64,000 nt of DNA from Tillus elongatus (GCA_964006375.1 OZ023267.1:84305406-84369405), one strand, 5' to 3'. Positions 33,890-44,360 are shown, counted from the first letter of the stretch. Translations and numbers: made by a program. Notes: generated by a model from the letters alone, not told the origin.

Positions 33890-34080
33890 TTTGAGTGGGT
33901 TGTCTCTCTACCTATCTATTTTTAGTTGCCTATCACCACAGCTCTTGGACAGCTGTGTGTCTAACACTACTGATGTTAGACAGCTACTAGTTTCACACGA
34001 CAGCTGTTGGACAGCTTTAGACAGCGGTCTGTCGTGATACTGTATACATATGTAATATTTTCATACACTATAATAGAGAG
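33890..34080 (+). promoter_or_regulatory. CAGCTG region upstream of capsid-like fragment
   Basis: CAGCTG at 33950 and 34001 in the same repeat context as 13195-13350; the TATA box is altered (ACTATAATAGAGAGC). Confidence 0.4.
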
Positions 34081-34084
34081 CTTT

Positions 34085-34525
34085 TGGCAATCGTTAATGG
34101 GGATAACTAGAAATTACTCCAATTTGGTTGCCGCAGCAGATGCAGATAAAGCTTTAACGTTTAACATTATATGCATGGTACTACATATTCACCCAAACGA
34201 TGTTATACAACAGCAATTATTAAAATCGACTACTATGGATAAAAAGATTCTTATACCATATAGAAAATGGGAAATGTATGAATACCGAATCTCAAAAATT
34301 CAAAACAAAACTTGCTGAAAACATTCGAAATCACTTTTGCATCCTTTAAACAAACATTAATGATGAAATTAAACTAGATAAAACAGAAGGTTTGCTAGAA
34401 TTGGTTTTTATGTAAAGGCCTAAGGCATATAATTATGAGGATCTTCGACACTATAAAGCTTTTCTAGGATCAAACAGTGTTTATAAACTTAAATACAATC
34501 CGAATGGGTAAACTAATTTTTCTCA
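34085..34525 (+). pseudogene. Capsid-like N-terminus joined to DRLRLL paralogue fragment
   Basis: Up to about 34310 the frame encodes NLVAAADADKALTFNI and ILIPYRKWEMYEYRIS (capsid-like). At about 34305 it switches to paralogue-b sequence (KLAENIR, then KAYNYEDLRHYKAFLG). In intact layout these genes are divergent, so this join is a rearrangement. It ends where the H2B cassette begins. Confidence 0.45.
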
Positions 34526-34827
34526 GAAAAGTATCTAACTCTAACGACGACCTCATACACTGCCGTGCCACCTCTGAAAGTGGTGTGGACATTGCGGTAT
34601 GCCTTTGTAGATAGTAGTTGGCCGGCACGAATGACGGGGCCGGATTCTTTGAGAGTGACCTACGTCCACAGCGCCGCGTAACAAAAAGGAAGTCGATTTC
34701 GGTGCGGAAAGTCATGACAATCGACACCCATTTAAAGGGCAACACAAGATCCGAAAACAAGCCATATAAAGTTACGGAAGCAACACCCGAAAAATATAGT
34801 TAAAGACCAAAGAAAAAGAAAGACAAG

Positions 34828-35195
34828 ATGGCACCGAACGATAGAGGTAAAGTTATCAAGAAGAACTGCAAGGCCCAGAAGAACATCTCCAAGGGCGACA
34901 AAAAGAAGCGGAGAATGAAGGAGTGCTACGCAATTTATATTCACAAAATGCTGAAGCAAGTACATCTCGACCCCGTATCTCGATCAAGGCCATAAGCGTA
35001 ATGGAGAGCTTCGTCAACGACATATTGGAGCACATCACCGCCCAAGCCCCCAGGCTCGCTCATTACAACAACAGATCCACGATAACCAGCAGGGAGATCG
35101 AGACCACCGCCAGGCACCTTCTACCCGGTAAACTCGCCAAACACGCAGTCAGCGAAGGCACCAAGCCCGTTATCAAATACACCAGCTCGAAGTAA
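34828..35195 (+). pseudogene. H2B: Histone H2B pseudogene, copy A
   Basis: Start ATG at 34828. Encodes a short basic tail, then [15 protein letters not shown]; a 1-base deletion after this Asp shifts frame, and the rest continues in the next frame as [35 protein letters not shown] and [17 protein letters not shown] up to TAA at 35193. Overall length is that of insect H2B (about 122 residues). The deletion truncates the alpha-1/alpha-2 histone fold, so no functional H2B could form. The same deletion occurs in copies B and C. Confidence 0.9.
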
Positions 35196-35259
35196 ATAAA
35201 TAAACGTGCGCCTTTCAATTGTGTCACATTAGACGGAAAACTTGGAGAGAAAAAAAGTC

Positions 35260-35275
35260 GGCTCTTTTCAGAGTC
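35260..35275 (+). terminator. Histone mRNA 3' stem-loop
   Basis: GGCTCTTTTCAGAGTC followed by ACAAA, 65 bases after the H2B stop. It matches the replication-histone stem-loop consensus with one G-T pair. Its presence shows the copy derives from a genomic histone gene, not from a polyadenylated transcript. Confidence 0.85.
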
Positions 35276-35400
35276 ACAAATTTACAAACATTACAAACGG
35301 TCGATCCGTAACCTAAACGCAATTAGCTATTGTTTGACCGACGCCACATTTCACTCATCAGACGATTTTTTTTCTTCTCCATTATTATTTTGCCCTCTGA

Positions 35401-35765
35401 AGTGTGTCGATCGAAATGACACCACGCCCTTCTTGTCTGTTATTGTATTGCCATTTTGAGAAGATCGAAATATCGTGAAGAGCAAGCGTAGTTCACAGTG
35501 CAGCCGCAGCCAAGTCAGTGCCCAGGTGAGACTCCGCCTACTTTGTTGTCCCTAAAACGTCCTATACGCGGCACTCGCAACGAACGTTTATACGGATTAC
35601 TGGTAATTTCGCACAGACGTTGCTACGGTTCTCACGGCGGAACGTATAGTATAAGTAGCCGACCGTAGACTTCACGCTCTTTTTTTTCTCGTCACTTTTA
35701 GATCTGATATCCGCCGTACCCTTGTTAACGTTGCTGGACACCATAAAGTGATAAAACCACAAATA
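35401..35765 (+). repeat. H2B-cassette flank repeat
   Basis: Starts TGTGTCGATCGAAATGACAC and includes TTCACAGTGCAGCCGCAGCC and CTATACGCGGCACTCGCAAC. Copies: 47345-47650, 52798-53000, 53028-53290 and 58735-59030 (plus); 46022-46320 and 46330-46470 (minus). Non-coding. Confidence 0.8.
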
Positions 35766-35769
35766 TCTG

Positions 35770-36060
35770 CATTCCCCAACTTGACGGTTACTGCTCTCAG
35801 TGTTCTTCGTCCCACTAGCACTATACTTTCAGTTTTGTGAAGCTTAAGTCAGAGACCACTATTTTCGATCAGTTTTGCACCCTTGTTACTGACCAGTTGA
35901 TATTATTCTCTAGGTCACCCTTATTTACTCCGCTTACAATCACCGCCAAATGATCTGCATACCCTATAATAGCCGTGTTGTTTAAGGACTCCAGACTAAA
36001 GCGCTGATCGTAATACAGGTTCCACAGTGTTGGTCCTGCGTCACATGTAGCATGAATCCG
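35770..36060 (-). pseudogene. LINE reverse transcriptase fragment, copy A
   Basis: Decayed copy of 59096-59410 next to the H2B cassette flank. Minus-strand segments encode the RT palm region around YAD and the downstream VxNWI-type helix, with gaps. Confidence 0.6.
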
Positions 36061-36065
36061 ATATT

Positions 36066-36263
36066 TCTGTCCAATCAGTATCTATCTGCAAACTGGGACA
36101 AGCCTTTTCAGAAAACGAATAATAGAGAATGATACATATACATACTTGAGACAACTATACGACGATATAGTATAGTTGTCTCAAGTATGTATATGTATCA
36201 TTCTCTATTATTCGTTCTCTGAAAACACTTGTCCCAGTTTGCAGATAGATACTGATTGGACAA
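36066..36263. repeat. ~90-bp-arm hairpin
   Basis: 36066-36155 and 36166-36263 are near-perfect reverse complements (ATACTGATTGGACA / TGTCCAATCAGTAT at the outer ends, GTATAGTTGTCTC at the centre). One arm alone occurs at 59400-59500. Confidence 0.9.
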
Positions 36264-36990
36264 GTATGCAGAACTTCCGAGTCACTCCCCGTGGTGACGG
36301 CAGTCCCACAGCATATATTCCCACTTCCCAGATAGTGGTCTCGCATCCTGAGCCACCCTCTAAATTCTCCAGCTCCCGAGAAACGAACCCGGTTCACTTC
36401 CTGGAGGATCTGTTTCGATACTTCACAAAAATGCGTACATCTGAGTCGCAAAAGCTCGACATTGTACTGGGATGCCTAGAAGGTCCAACTAGGAACTGGG
36501 CAGATATATACAGTACGCAGTGGCTTGAGTACACGGACCTCCGCCGCGATTTCTTAAAAACATTTTGGTCTTCGCTTGAACAAGACAAGCTTAGGCACAT
36601 GATACGAACAACCATTTGGTTAGAGAGACACAGTAGGTCGGAACATTTCGCCTACTATGTAAGTTTGGCTAGGCTTCTCACCACCCCAATTCCAGAGGGG
36701 AGCTTGGTGGAACAACTCATGCGTCACTTTCCGGTGCAGGTACAGTCGCTATGGCATTAACGGGTCAGGCATCCCTAACCAAGGCGGCTGAATTCTTAAA
36801 GTGTCAGGAAGACATAGTGAACTTCCGGAAGAATTCCCCGATGAGGTTGAACCGAGACGAGCACGTGCGGGTCCACCATACGAGACCTGCCCGAGCTGCG
36901 CCCTATTCCGTGCCCGAGAATCGCCATTCCCGCCATGTGAATGCGATACAGTTCACTCCGGCGTCGGGAAACTCCAACGAGTCGAATTAG
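36176..36990 (+). pseudogene. Gag-like capsid gene of an LTR retroelement
   Basis: The frame opens inside the hairpin; the recognisable part starts near 36350. It encodes PPSKFSSSRETNPVHFLEDL, LDIVLGCLEGPTRNWAD, DLRRDFLKTFWS and HFAYYVSLARLL: the layout of a retrotransposon Gag capsid domain. A frameshift near 36750 moves it to a second frame (ALTGQASLTKAAEFLKCQED, then an N-rich tail). No zinc knuckle seen. GC content is higher than the surroundings, suggesting a more recent origin. Confidence 0.6.
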
Positions 36991-37039
36991 ATGGGCCACC
37001 TTCTTCGACTTGCTCACAGCCCTGGCCCACAGGCACCTC

Positions 37040-37364
37040 TACGAGTAGGAGAAGGTCCGTATACAATAAAGGCTATGAAATATTGCGTAAAATGGGATGG
37101 GAGGATTGGAATGGATTGGGTAAGTTTCATCAAGGGATCTTAGACCCGGTAAATATAGTGGATACGAACGGTACGCGACGTTCAAGTAAGGGTAAGCTGA
37201 CAATGGCACATGTGTCTGCCCAATCCATTTTGAAGCCCGACACGTTTCGACTACCGGAGGTCATCATTCAGAACTTCGCCTGGATGTCCCTTGATGACCA
37301 TAACTGCGGGTTGGACATTGTACAAATTTTGTCACGCATTAGGGGAAGCAATGCCATGCCATGA
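37040..37364 (+). pseudogene. G-patch domain segment after Gag
   Basis: Reads YNKGYEILRKMGWEDWNGLG and KFHQGILDPV: a G-patch (Gly-rich nucleic-acid-binding motif). It is in a third frame relative to Gag, so at least one more shift separates them. G-patches occur at the end of the protease in some retroviruses and in some LTR retroelements. No retropepsin DTG motif is visible between, and no RT follows. Confidence 0.6.
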
Positions 37365-38096
37365 TGGCTCATTTTACGGACCTTACTAAACTACAAAAAT
37401 GCATACCACATCATACCTAGAAAATTACTTCGATTTAAATCTCAGATTCAGTATTCTAATTTTAACATGTTTCCCTTTTCATGTTTGGATTCTAGTTTCA
37501 GATTCAGTATTTTACTTCAAGACATATTCCACTTTCATGTTTCATTTCAAATTCAATTTCTGTTTCAAGACATATTTTTTCCCTTATTTTTGTTTTTTTT
37601 TTAAATCTCAAATTCTGTATTCCAGGACATATTCCCCCCTTTATTTGGCTGTAAGTTTCAGATTCAAAATGCTGGCATGGAATAAACTATGTATTCGGAT
37701 TCTTTACTTGTATATATGAGTCATTTACGGTTCGTAATTTCAAGTTTCGTAAGTCGTAGAGTTTTGCCCCCGCGACCAAGATGTCTAGCTCGGAGGTACA
37801 AAGCACTGGACACACAAATATTAATACTTAAAACTAACAAACATTAATAATAGGGCCGAAACATTTCAACTTTTCAGTAACTGCTACACTTTGACGTCAA
37901 TAGGTGCAAATTTTAGATTATAATTTTTATTAGGCACACGAAACTAACACACACATATTAAGCACTATTTGGTGGGAGCAAAACTTACATTCTTAGGATA
38001 TACATAACCACCAGCTGGTAATGTTCATGATTTCAACTTTTAAGCTAATTAAATCTGGCAACGTGTGATAAATGTCTACACAGGATGCAAACACAT
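37365..38096. other. T/C-rich low-complexity DNA, no gene
   Basis: 37430-37700 is rich in TTTCA/ATTTC runs. Nothing recognised up to the LTR. Confidence 0.5.
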
Positions 38097-38328
38097 AAAA
38101 AAAAACTTTATTGTAATGACTATGTCTAGGGTTAATATTTATAATATTAGAAAACACTGTAAATTAAACAATTAATGGTTTTAAAGTCGTCTTTCGTCTT
38201 TTTCGTCTTAACACTTAATCATCTGTCAACTCTTCTTCACACACTCTCCGCCGTCGCGCTGGAGTTCTCTACCACATTCGCAATAGCTGCTACCAGAGGC
38301 GGGTCATGTGGGGGTTTCAGATCCCACA
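38097..38328 (-). repeat. 3' LTR of Ty3/gypsy element
   Basis: 232 bp; differs from the LTR at 43127-43358 by one base that I can see (ATATTAG versus ATATGAG). On the minus strand it runs TGTGGGATC...AATAAAGTTTTTTTTTA. It contains the last ~30 codons of pol. Confidence 0.93.
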
Positions 38329-39598
38329 ATCGGCCGTCCTGACCTTCATCAGTCCCTGATGATGAACACCATGGCTTCATGTATTGAGCACAAGTTGATG
38401 TGATCAGTGGACCATCGTAATTGCCGTTTCTTCTTACATCGTAAGTATCGTTCTTCTTTACATTGGTTACAGAATAGGGACCAAGATATTTTGCTGCTAG
38501 CTTGGTACCAGGACCAATTTGGGTACGTTTGATTGCAACTGTATCACCAACTTTATATCTTCTTGCTTCTCTTCGCCGTAGATTGTAAGTTCTTTTGTTC
38601 TCTTCTTGCACTCTTAAGATCTGCTCCTTAGCTTCCTTTCTTTTGTTGTCTCGTTCTTCTACAAAAGAGTTCTGAGTTTCTTCCTCAAGGAGTTCTTGTA
38701 TCTGCAGGTCTTCTGGTTGTCTCATCGATACACCGAATAGCAATTCAAATGGGGTCATCTTGATACTTCTGTGAAACGTGGTTGGACTTTGTCGACGTAT
38801 TTCCACCATGTTTGGGGATCGTCTATAGATAATTTTGATAGAACTGGTATGAGGGTGCGATTTAGACGTTCTACCTGACCATTGGCACATGGGCAGGCCT
38901 GTAGTTACCTTGTGATGCACAATGTCATTTTCAGCACAATAGGATGCAAATTCCTCCGACGTAAAAGCTGTGCCTCGATCGGAAATTATGTTAGCTGGAT
39001 TACCAAAGGTCTTCCTTTGTATTTCTAGCTTTGCAATGACTTCTTTGGACGTCGTGGACTTACACGGGTACAACCATACAAACTTAGTAAATGAGTCGAT
39101 GACTGCAAAAATATGTCTATACATCTTGCTGGTGGATTCCAATGGACCTAGATGATCCACGTGATAGGTGAACAGAGGCAAGTCTTCTTTGTGAAGGGGA
39201 TGTAGGAATCCTTCCTGTTTTCCTGCCTTTTTCTCCATGATGATGCATTTCACACAATTTTCTATCTGTCGCTTTACCTTACTCTTCAAATCTGGTATGA
39301 AGTATTCTTCTTTGATAGCCTTTTCTGTTTTGATTGCCGAGAAATGACCTTTTTCATGCGCAAGCTTGATTATGTCGGTTTCCATTGACTTTGGTACAAA
39401 AAGTAGTTCTTGACCATCTTGAAATTTGTAAACGAGATTATTTCTGAGAAAAAAGTCTGTTGCTTTATTCGAATCGATTTCCATTTTGATCCTTTTAGCA
39501 TCTGAGTCCTCTTCTTGTAATTTCCTGATTTGAGACAGCAAACTGTCATAGGACAAAATCATAACTGGATAACGGCTTAAAGTGTCAACATGGGACAT
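38237..39598 (-). CDS. Ty3/gypsy Pol, integrase part
   Basis: In frame with the gag-pol frame upstream but separated by a TAG at 39653-39655. It starts with the RNase H end (SHVDTLSRYPV). Next come the integrase zinc-binding H-H-C-C region (AHEKGHFS, CVKCIIM), the catalytic core with Asp in HVDHLGPL and Asp in IISDRGTAF, and C-terminal QEENKRTYNLRR and GPY modules. Between about 38760 and 38900 the reading frame departs from the expected one: the Asn-Gly-x-x-Glu segment lies in another frame, so two compensating shifts remove the third catalytic residue. The end lies in the LTR. Needed for integration; this copy should be inactive. Confidence 0.9.
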   Translation of the reverse strand: MSHVDTLSRYPVMILSYDSLLSQIRKLQEEDSDAKRIKMEIDSNKATDFFLRNNLVYKFQDGQELLFVPKSMETDIIKLAHEKGHFSAIKTEKAIKEEYFIPDLKSKVKRQIENCVKCIIMEKKAGKQEGFLHPLHKEDLPLFTYHVDHLGPLESTSKMYRHIFAVIDSFTKFVWLYPCKSTTSKEVIAKLEIQRKTFGNPANIISDRGTAFTSEEFASYCAENDIVHHKVTTGLPMCQWSGRTSKSHPHTSSIKIIYRRSPNMVEIRRQSPTTFHRSIKMTPFELLFGVSMRQPEDLQIQELLEEETQNSFVEERDNKRKEAKEQILRVQEENKRTYNLRRREARRYKVGDTVAIKRTQIGPGTKLAAKYLGPYSVTNVKKNDTYDVRRNGNYDGPLITSTCAQYMKPWCSSSGTDEGQDGRLWDLKPPHDPPLVAAIANVVENSSATAESV

Positions 39599-39652
39599 TT
39601 GCGACCCAGATCTATGTACTACTTGGCAATCGAATTCTTGTAGAAGTAGAGC

Positions 39653-42600
39653 CTATCTTGCTACACGAGTCGTCAAATCTTTCTTCTGCATTGTTTTTTG
39701 GAAAGCTGAACAATCTGTTAGGATTTTAAATGGTATTCCGAGGAGATACACACGAAACTTTTTGAGTGCTTCTATGATAGCTAAAACTTCTAGCTCATAA
39801 CTGTCATACTTCTGTTCAGCCTGACTGGTTTTTCTGCTCATATAATATACAGGATGGAACAGTTTATCAGCAGGAGACCTCTGCAGGAGTACTGCTCCGT
39901 AGCCAACTTTGCATGCATCGGCATGTAGCTCGGTTTCATATTTTTGGTTGTAGATCATTAGAACTGGCTCTTCTGATAAAAGTTTCTTCAACTGATTAAA
40001 AGAAAAACGTTCGTCGTCACCAAACTCAAAAGTGGAATTTTCTTTAAGCATATCGCTGAGTGGTTTCGCTATTAATGAATAGTTTTTTATAAACTTCCTG
40101 AAATAACCAGTGAGCCCTAAGTAGCTCTGGACTTGCTTAACGGTCTTCGGTTCTGCAAAGTCAATGACAGCTCTGACTTTCTCAGGGGAAGGTGATATAG
40201 TACCATTTTTAATGTTATAACCAAGAAAAGTTATTTGTCGCTTAAGGAATTGACATTTCTTCTTATTGAGTTCCAAACCATAATCGCTACATACCTTCAA
40301 CACAGTTTTCAATCTCTCGATGCCTTCCATTTCACTGTCAGCTGGTATAATAACATCATCCATATAGGGCAATGCTATACCTTCTTTGGAAAGAGGTCTA
40401 AAAATGCAGCAGATGAAGCGCATAAAAACAGACGGCGAGTTACACATTCCAAATGGGACCTTTAAAAATTGGAATTCTCCATCATGAGTTACAAATGATG
40501 TAAAGCGTCGACTATTCTCTTCCACGGGAACATGGAAAAATCCGTTCTTCAGATCAATAGTACTATAAACCACTGAGTCTTGCAATCGGTCTAACAAATC
40601 TTCAATGAGTGGTAACGGGAAGCGATCTTTCATGATTATAGAATTAATCTTTCGATAATCTATGCATAACCGCGGAGTTCCGTCTTTTTTTCTGACTACT
40701 ACCACTGGGCTAGAGTATTCTGAGGTGCTAGGCTCGATGATTCCATCTCGAAGCCACTGTTCGGTTTGTTCTCCTACCGCAACTCGATCAGCAAAAGGTA
40801 AGCGTCGCGGCCTATGTGAAATAACTTGATCTTCCTTCAATACTATCTTCATATCGACATTTGTCGTCTTTGTTTTATGGGGTTGATAATTGTTAATAAG
40901 TTTCTCAACTTCAGCTCTGGCCAACGATGATGTTTCATTACCAAAATCTAGCTGTCTATCTTGAGTTTCTATTCTCATTAGCTGAACTTCCTCATCCTGG
41001 TTTTCTATCTTCCATATTACCACACCGTTCTTTGTTACAGTTATTTCAGCTTGCTTTAACAACTCGATACCAATTATTGCTTCCATGGACATACAGTTAT
41101 CAGAAACAACATAGAGGTCCATTTCATAGTTATTTTCATCTAAAATAAACATTGTGGAAAAATAACCAAGAGGGTACACTTGATTTTTTCCAAAACCAGT
41201 TAGCAAAAGTGTGCTCTTTTTTAATGTTGGCGAACCTAACTGCACGTAGAGACTGTCTTTGATCAGATTCAATTGACTTCCAGTATCTATAAGGGCTGTA
41301 ATATCAATATTTTCAATTTTAATGCGCTTATTCATGCAACTATCAGGTTTAGAATTGCAGCTATTTACAGGTGCATCTCTTGGTCTTTTAGTTGCATCTG
41401 GATCAACATTGGTACATTCTGGAGCTTTATGGCCAAATTTATTGCATCTAAAGCATTTGGTTCCTTTAGTCTTTTGTGAACAATCAACTGATTTATGCCC
41501 TTTGATTCCACAATTGAAACACCTAATTTCGCCTCCAGTTTTTTCTTGATGAAACTCTTTTTTGCTCTCAAACTTTTTGTACTCTGGCTTCTTAGCTTTT
41601 TTGTCTCTGATATTTTCAAAAATTGAAAGTTTCTCTTTGAATTCCTTAATTGTTTTTGCTCCATATAAAATTAGTTTTGTATTTGGATCTTCAGATATTC
41701 CATCTATAACATATTGAATCAGAGCGCTGTTTTCAATGTTACCTCTGTTGGCGATATCTTTCATTTTTAGGATATATTCCTGAACATTTTCACTTTTCTG
41801 CATTTTTCTTTCTGACAATAATTTATGAAGATCAGCACTATTTATTTTAGTTTCGAATTCTTCCAAAAGCTTGGCTTTCAGTATTTTCCATGACTTAATA
41901 CCTCGTTCTCCCTGAATATGAAGTTTTGCCAATCCACTCAGAGATTTTTTTGCGAATATAAATTTCTGTAAGCTATCCCAGCTCATGATTGTTGCAACTT
42001 CCTCAAATTCTTCTATCCAGGCTTCTACAGGGTAGTCGTCTTTGCCTGAGAACTGGCTAATAGAGTCTTCAATGTCACGAAAACTAAGTGCAAATCTGTT
42101 TCGCGAAGTAACGCTTCTAGTCGTCATGCTGTTCATTCCTCGCACAATTTTGTCTTCCATTTCTTCGTCTTGCTGTTCAATATCTTCTGATTCATCTTCG
42201 TCTTCATGTTCTTCTTCTATTTTACCTTCTTGCATACGTTCATTTTCATCTTCGTCTTCATTTTCGTCATCTTCGAACAATGCTAGATCGGTCAGCTTCA
42301 TGCAAATGTTCTTACGTAACTCATCGTTTGCATCATTGTGATCAATAGATAAAAAGTTACACACTGTTACAACATCGTTGTTTGAAAAATTGTTCGTAAT
42401 AAATTCAAGTTTGTTTACATAAGCATCAGAACCTGTTTTAAAAGTAAATCCGGTAAATTCGCGTAGACGTTTTCGGTTTTGTCGGTCACCATCCGTTTCA
42501 AATATTAATCTGTGAATTACTTTTATCACTTTGAAAGGTGCTAAAGCAATATTGTTCTTTATATTCTCGAAGTTTTCCAACCGTAACATTGCGAACAAAG

Positions 42601-42655
42601 TTCTGGAATAGAAATCGGATACGCCACTGGTACGCACAATTCGCAATAGTCTCAA
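39653..42655 (-). CDS. Ty3/gypsy Gag-Pol: Gag, protease, RT, RNase H
   Basis: 1000 codons in one frame. Roughly: acidic stretch at residues 125-170; Gag capsid-like region 190-370 (FSGKDDYPVEAWIEEFEEV); two CCHC zinc knuckles at 375-425 (CFNCGIKGHKSVDC, CFRCNKFGHKAPEC); retropepsin LIDTGSQLNLI near 455; RT from about 640 with LCIDYRKIN, YSTIDLKNGF and the active site YMDDVI near 760; RNase H from about 900 (LHADACKVGYGAVLL, YELEVLAIIEAL, ILTDCSAF). Gag and Pol are fused with no frameshift signal. It ends in one TAG where a Trp codon is expected; otherwise complete. Confidence 0.95.
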   Translation of the reverse strand: MRLLRIVRTSGVSDFYSRTLFAMLRLENFENIKNNIALAPFKVIKVIHRLIFETDGDRQNRKRLREFTGFTFKTGSDAYVNKLEFITNNFSNNDVVTVCNFLSIDHNDANDELRKNICMKLTDLALFEDDENEDEDENERMQEGKIEEEHEDEDESEDIEQQDEEMEDKIVRGMNSMTTRSVTSRNRFALSFRDIEDSISQFSGKDDYPVEAWIEEFEEVATIMSWDSLQKFIFAKKSLSGLAKLHIQGERGIKSWKILKAKLLEEFETKINSADLHKLLSERKMQKSENVQEYILKMKDIANRGNIENSALIQYVIDGISEDPNTKLILYGAKTIKEFKEKLSIFENIRDKKAKKPEYKKFESKKEFHQEKTGGEIRCFNCGIKGHKSVDCSQKTKGTKCFRCNKFGHKAPECTNVDPDATKRPRDAPVNSCNSKPDSCMNKRIKIENIDITALIDTGSQLNLIKDSLYVQLGSPTLKKSTLLLTGFGKNQVYPLGYFSTMFILDENNYEMDLYVVSDNCMSMEAIIGIELLKQAEITVTKNGVVIWKIENQDEEVQLMRIETQDRQLDFGNETSSLARAEVEKLINNYQPHKTKTTNVDMKIVLKEDQVISHRPRRLPFADRVAVGEQTEQWLRDGIIEPSTSEYSSPVVVVRKKDGTPRLCIDYRKINSIIMKDRFPLPLIEDLLDRLQDSVVYSTIDLKNGFFHVPVEENSRRFTSFVTHDGEFQFLKVPFGMCNSPSVFMRFICCIFRPLSKEGIALPYMDDVIIPADSEMEGIERLKTVLKVCSDYGLELNKKKCQFLKRQITFLGYNIKNGTISPSPEKVRAVIDFAEPKTVKQVQSYLGLTGYFRKFIKNYSLIAKPLSDMLKENSTFEFGDDERFSFNQLKKLLSEEPVLMIYNQKYETELHADACKVGYGAVLLQRSPADKLFHPVYYMSRKTSQAEQKYDSYELEVLAIIEALKKFRVYLLGIPFKILTDCSAFQKTMQKKDLTTRVAR

Positions 42656-42658
42656 AGT

Positions 42659-43126
42659 ATTAAAGTTTCAAGGTCAACCGAATGAGTATCACGGCGCGGG
42701 GTGTGAAGTAGTCTCGCTGAAACCTGTAAATCTCGTAAATCGCGCGCACTAACAGTCAATCATGAAAAATCAAACAATGTTCATAGGATATCATGCATTA
42801 ACACAACATTTGAAAGTCTTTGATCACAATATGACATTGATAAAAATAAAAAGTCTCTGCATCAGCTGTTTATATGAAATAAAAACGTAATTGTACTTAC
42901 AGTCTCGCTGTCAAGTTATTATCAAACCTGTCTTACTCTTGACTAATTCAGGTTCCTTTAACGTAATGATTTTCACTATTATTTTCAGTTCAACACACTT
43001 CAAAACTTAAGTTTGTGATAAGTTTATTTACCACACAACACAACTGTGTTTTTATACTTTTATTCCCGAGTGCCGGTATCGGGTATCAATCCGGGCTGAG
43101 TCCTCAAAATTTGTAGGTTTAACTTT
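42659..43126 (-). other. 5' leader of the Ty3/gypsy element
   Basis: Non-coding region between the 5' LTR and the gag start codon. The primer-binding site should lie next to 43126 (minus strand, after CTACAAATTTTGAGGACTC); I cannot assign the tRNA. Confidence 0.5.
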
Positions 43127-43358
43127 AAAAAAAAACTTTATTGTAATGACTATGTCTAGGGTTAATATTTATAATATGAGAAAACACTGTAAATTAAACA
43201 ATTAATGGTTTTAAAGTCGTCTTTCGTCTTTTTCGTCTTAACACTTAATCATCTGTCAACTCTTCTTCACACACTCTCCGCCGTCGCGCTGGAGTTCTCT
43301 ACCACATTCGCAATAGCTGCTACCAGAGGCGGGTCATGTGGGGGTTTCAGATCCCACA
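43127..43358 (-). repeat. 5' LTR of Ty3/gypsy element
   Basis: Partner of 38097-38328. The outer flanks read ACAT on the left and ACAT overlapping the LTR end on the right, a possible but unproven 4-bp target duplication. Confidence 0.93.
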
Positions 43359-43369
43359 TATATATGTTA

Positions 43370-44360
43370 TTGAATTTGTCTTTAACTGCGTGGATGGGGT
43401 ATGGTGGTTTGTATATTTCACAAAATCCAAAGTTTCGCAATTGTCTTCAAACAAAATTTTAAATTAATCTGATTTTAAATTATTCCTGATGTATATCGTA
43501 GAACCACATGGATATCTCTTGCTCTTTACATAATATGTGTAAATTATAAGATGGTCAGGTATCTAATTATCATCCTGTTGAGTTGTCGAAGATTCAACAA
43601 GTAGTGTAATCGATGCTTACACATAGCATTCATCGGCAATAATATCCTTCATATGTGCTTTTAAAGACGTTTTGGAAAATTACAGTCAAGTAAGATGAAA
43701 AAAAATCTTGTATAAAGTGCAGCGTCATTTTACAGGCCTGTAAGCAAATGTAATTTCACTTTACACAACGTCTTTATTATTCTACTTTAAAGGAACTTTA
43801 AAGGTTTCTTTATCCTTCCTAAATTCGGATATTGTAGATGGGTTTTTCATTAATATTTTTTGTCTGAAAGGAAGACCGAAAGATAATAAAATAATTTAGG
43901 TTTTTCCGCCGATCCAAATATGTTAATTTATTCGTTGTTTAACGTTAGTGACCAACTACCTGCACAAGAATATAAGCAGAGATATAGATGTAAGATATTT
44001 AGGATCATTTATAACTCTGAAGACTTCAACTCGGTTAGGGAAACGATCGTCAGGTTTCTTTAAATATATTGTGGTTATTTGAGTTCTTCAAGTGTACGTG
44101 TCTTCATAATACTACCTTTTTCTTCATTTATTTTAGTCCTTTAGGTTTCTTCCTTATCTAAAATTAAACCTTCTAGCTTGTGTCATTGATAAATGAGATG
44201 ACGGTTACATTAAGTTTTGTTGATATTTTGAGTGCCAGTTACTATGACTTTGACTTCATTTCGTATATTTTTAACTAAGCTATAGAATGTATTAGTTCGA
44301 TAGACATTTCTATACTAAGCAGTAGGCAGGCATGAATGATGTATGTAGCTTTACTAGGCG
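43370..44360 (-). repeat. Repeat with endonuclease fragment and hammerhead motif
   Basis: Inverted copy of 56440-57175. The minus strand at 43380-43510 encodes FKILFEDNCETLDFVKYTNHH, part of an APE-type endonuclease-like region. The rest is non-coding. A third partial copy is at 52335-52797. Confidence 0.55.
44014..44060 (+). ncRNA. Hammerhead ribozyme motif
   Basis: CTGAAGA (fits CUGANGA), stem II with a TCG loop, GAAACGATCGTC with the short stem III, then AGGTT which can pair with AACT before the core. Stem II is weakened (CTTCAAC against GTTAGG). Confidence 0.6.

Larger units (their letters stand above)
38097..43358 (-). mobile_element. Nearly intact Ty3/gypsy LTR retrotransposon
   Basis: 5.26 kb with 232-bp LTRs that are almost identical, one long gag-pol, no env. 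One nonsense codon and two compensating frameshifts in integrase are the only damage seen. The near-identity of the LTRs marks it as the youngest large insertion in the window. It lies between featureless DNA (left) and an endonuclease-type fragment (right). Confidence 0.93.

Noticed and set aside
34618..34803. 61-codon frame upstream of H2B (also at 46521 and 57906)
   Set aside because: Conserved only because the whole cassette is repeated. It resembles no histone or other family and copies differ in frame.
34828..35195. Functional H2B gene with programmed frameshift or intron
   Set aside because: The same 1-base loss occurs in all three copies without splice sites or slippery sequence, and copy B has lost its start codon.
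36155..36451. 98-codon minus-strand frame opposite gag
   Set aside because: Shadow of the Gag frame and of the hairpin; no motif.
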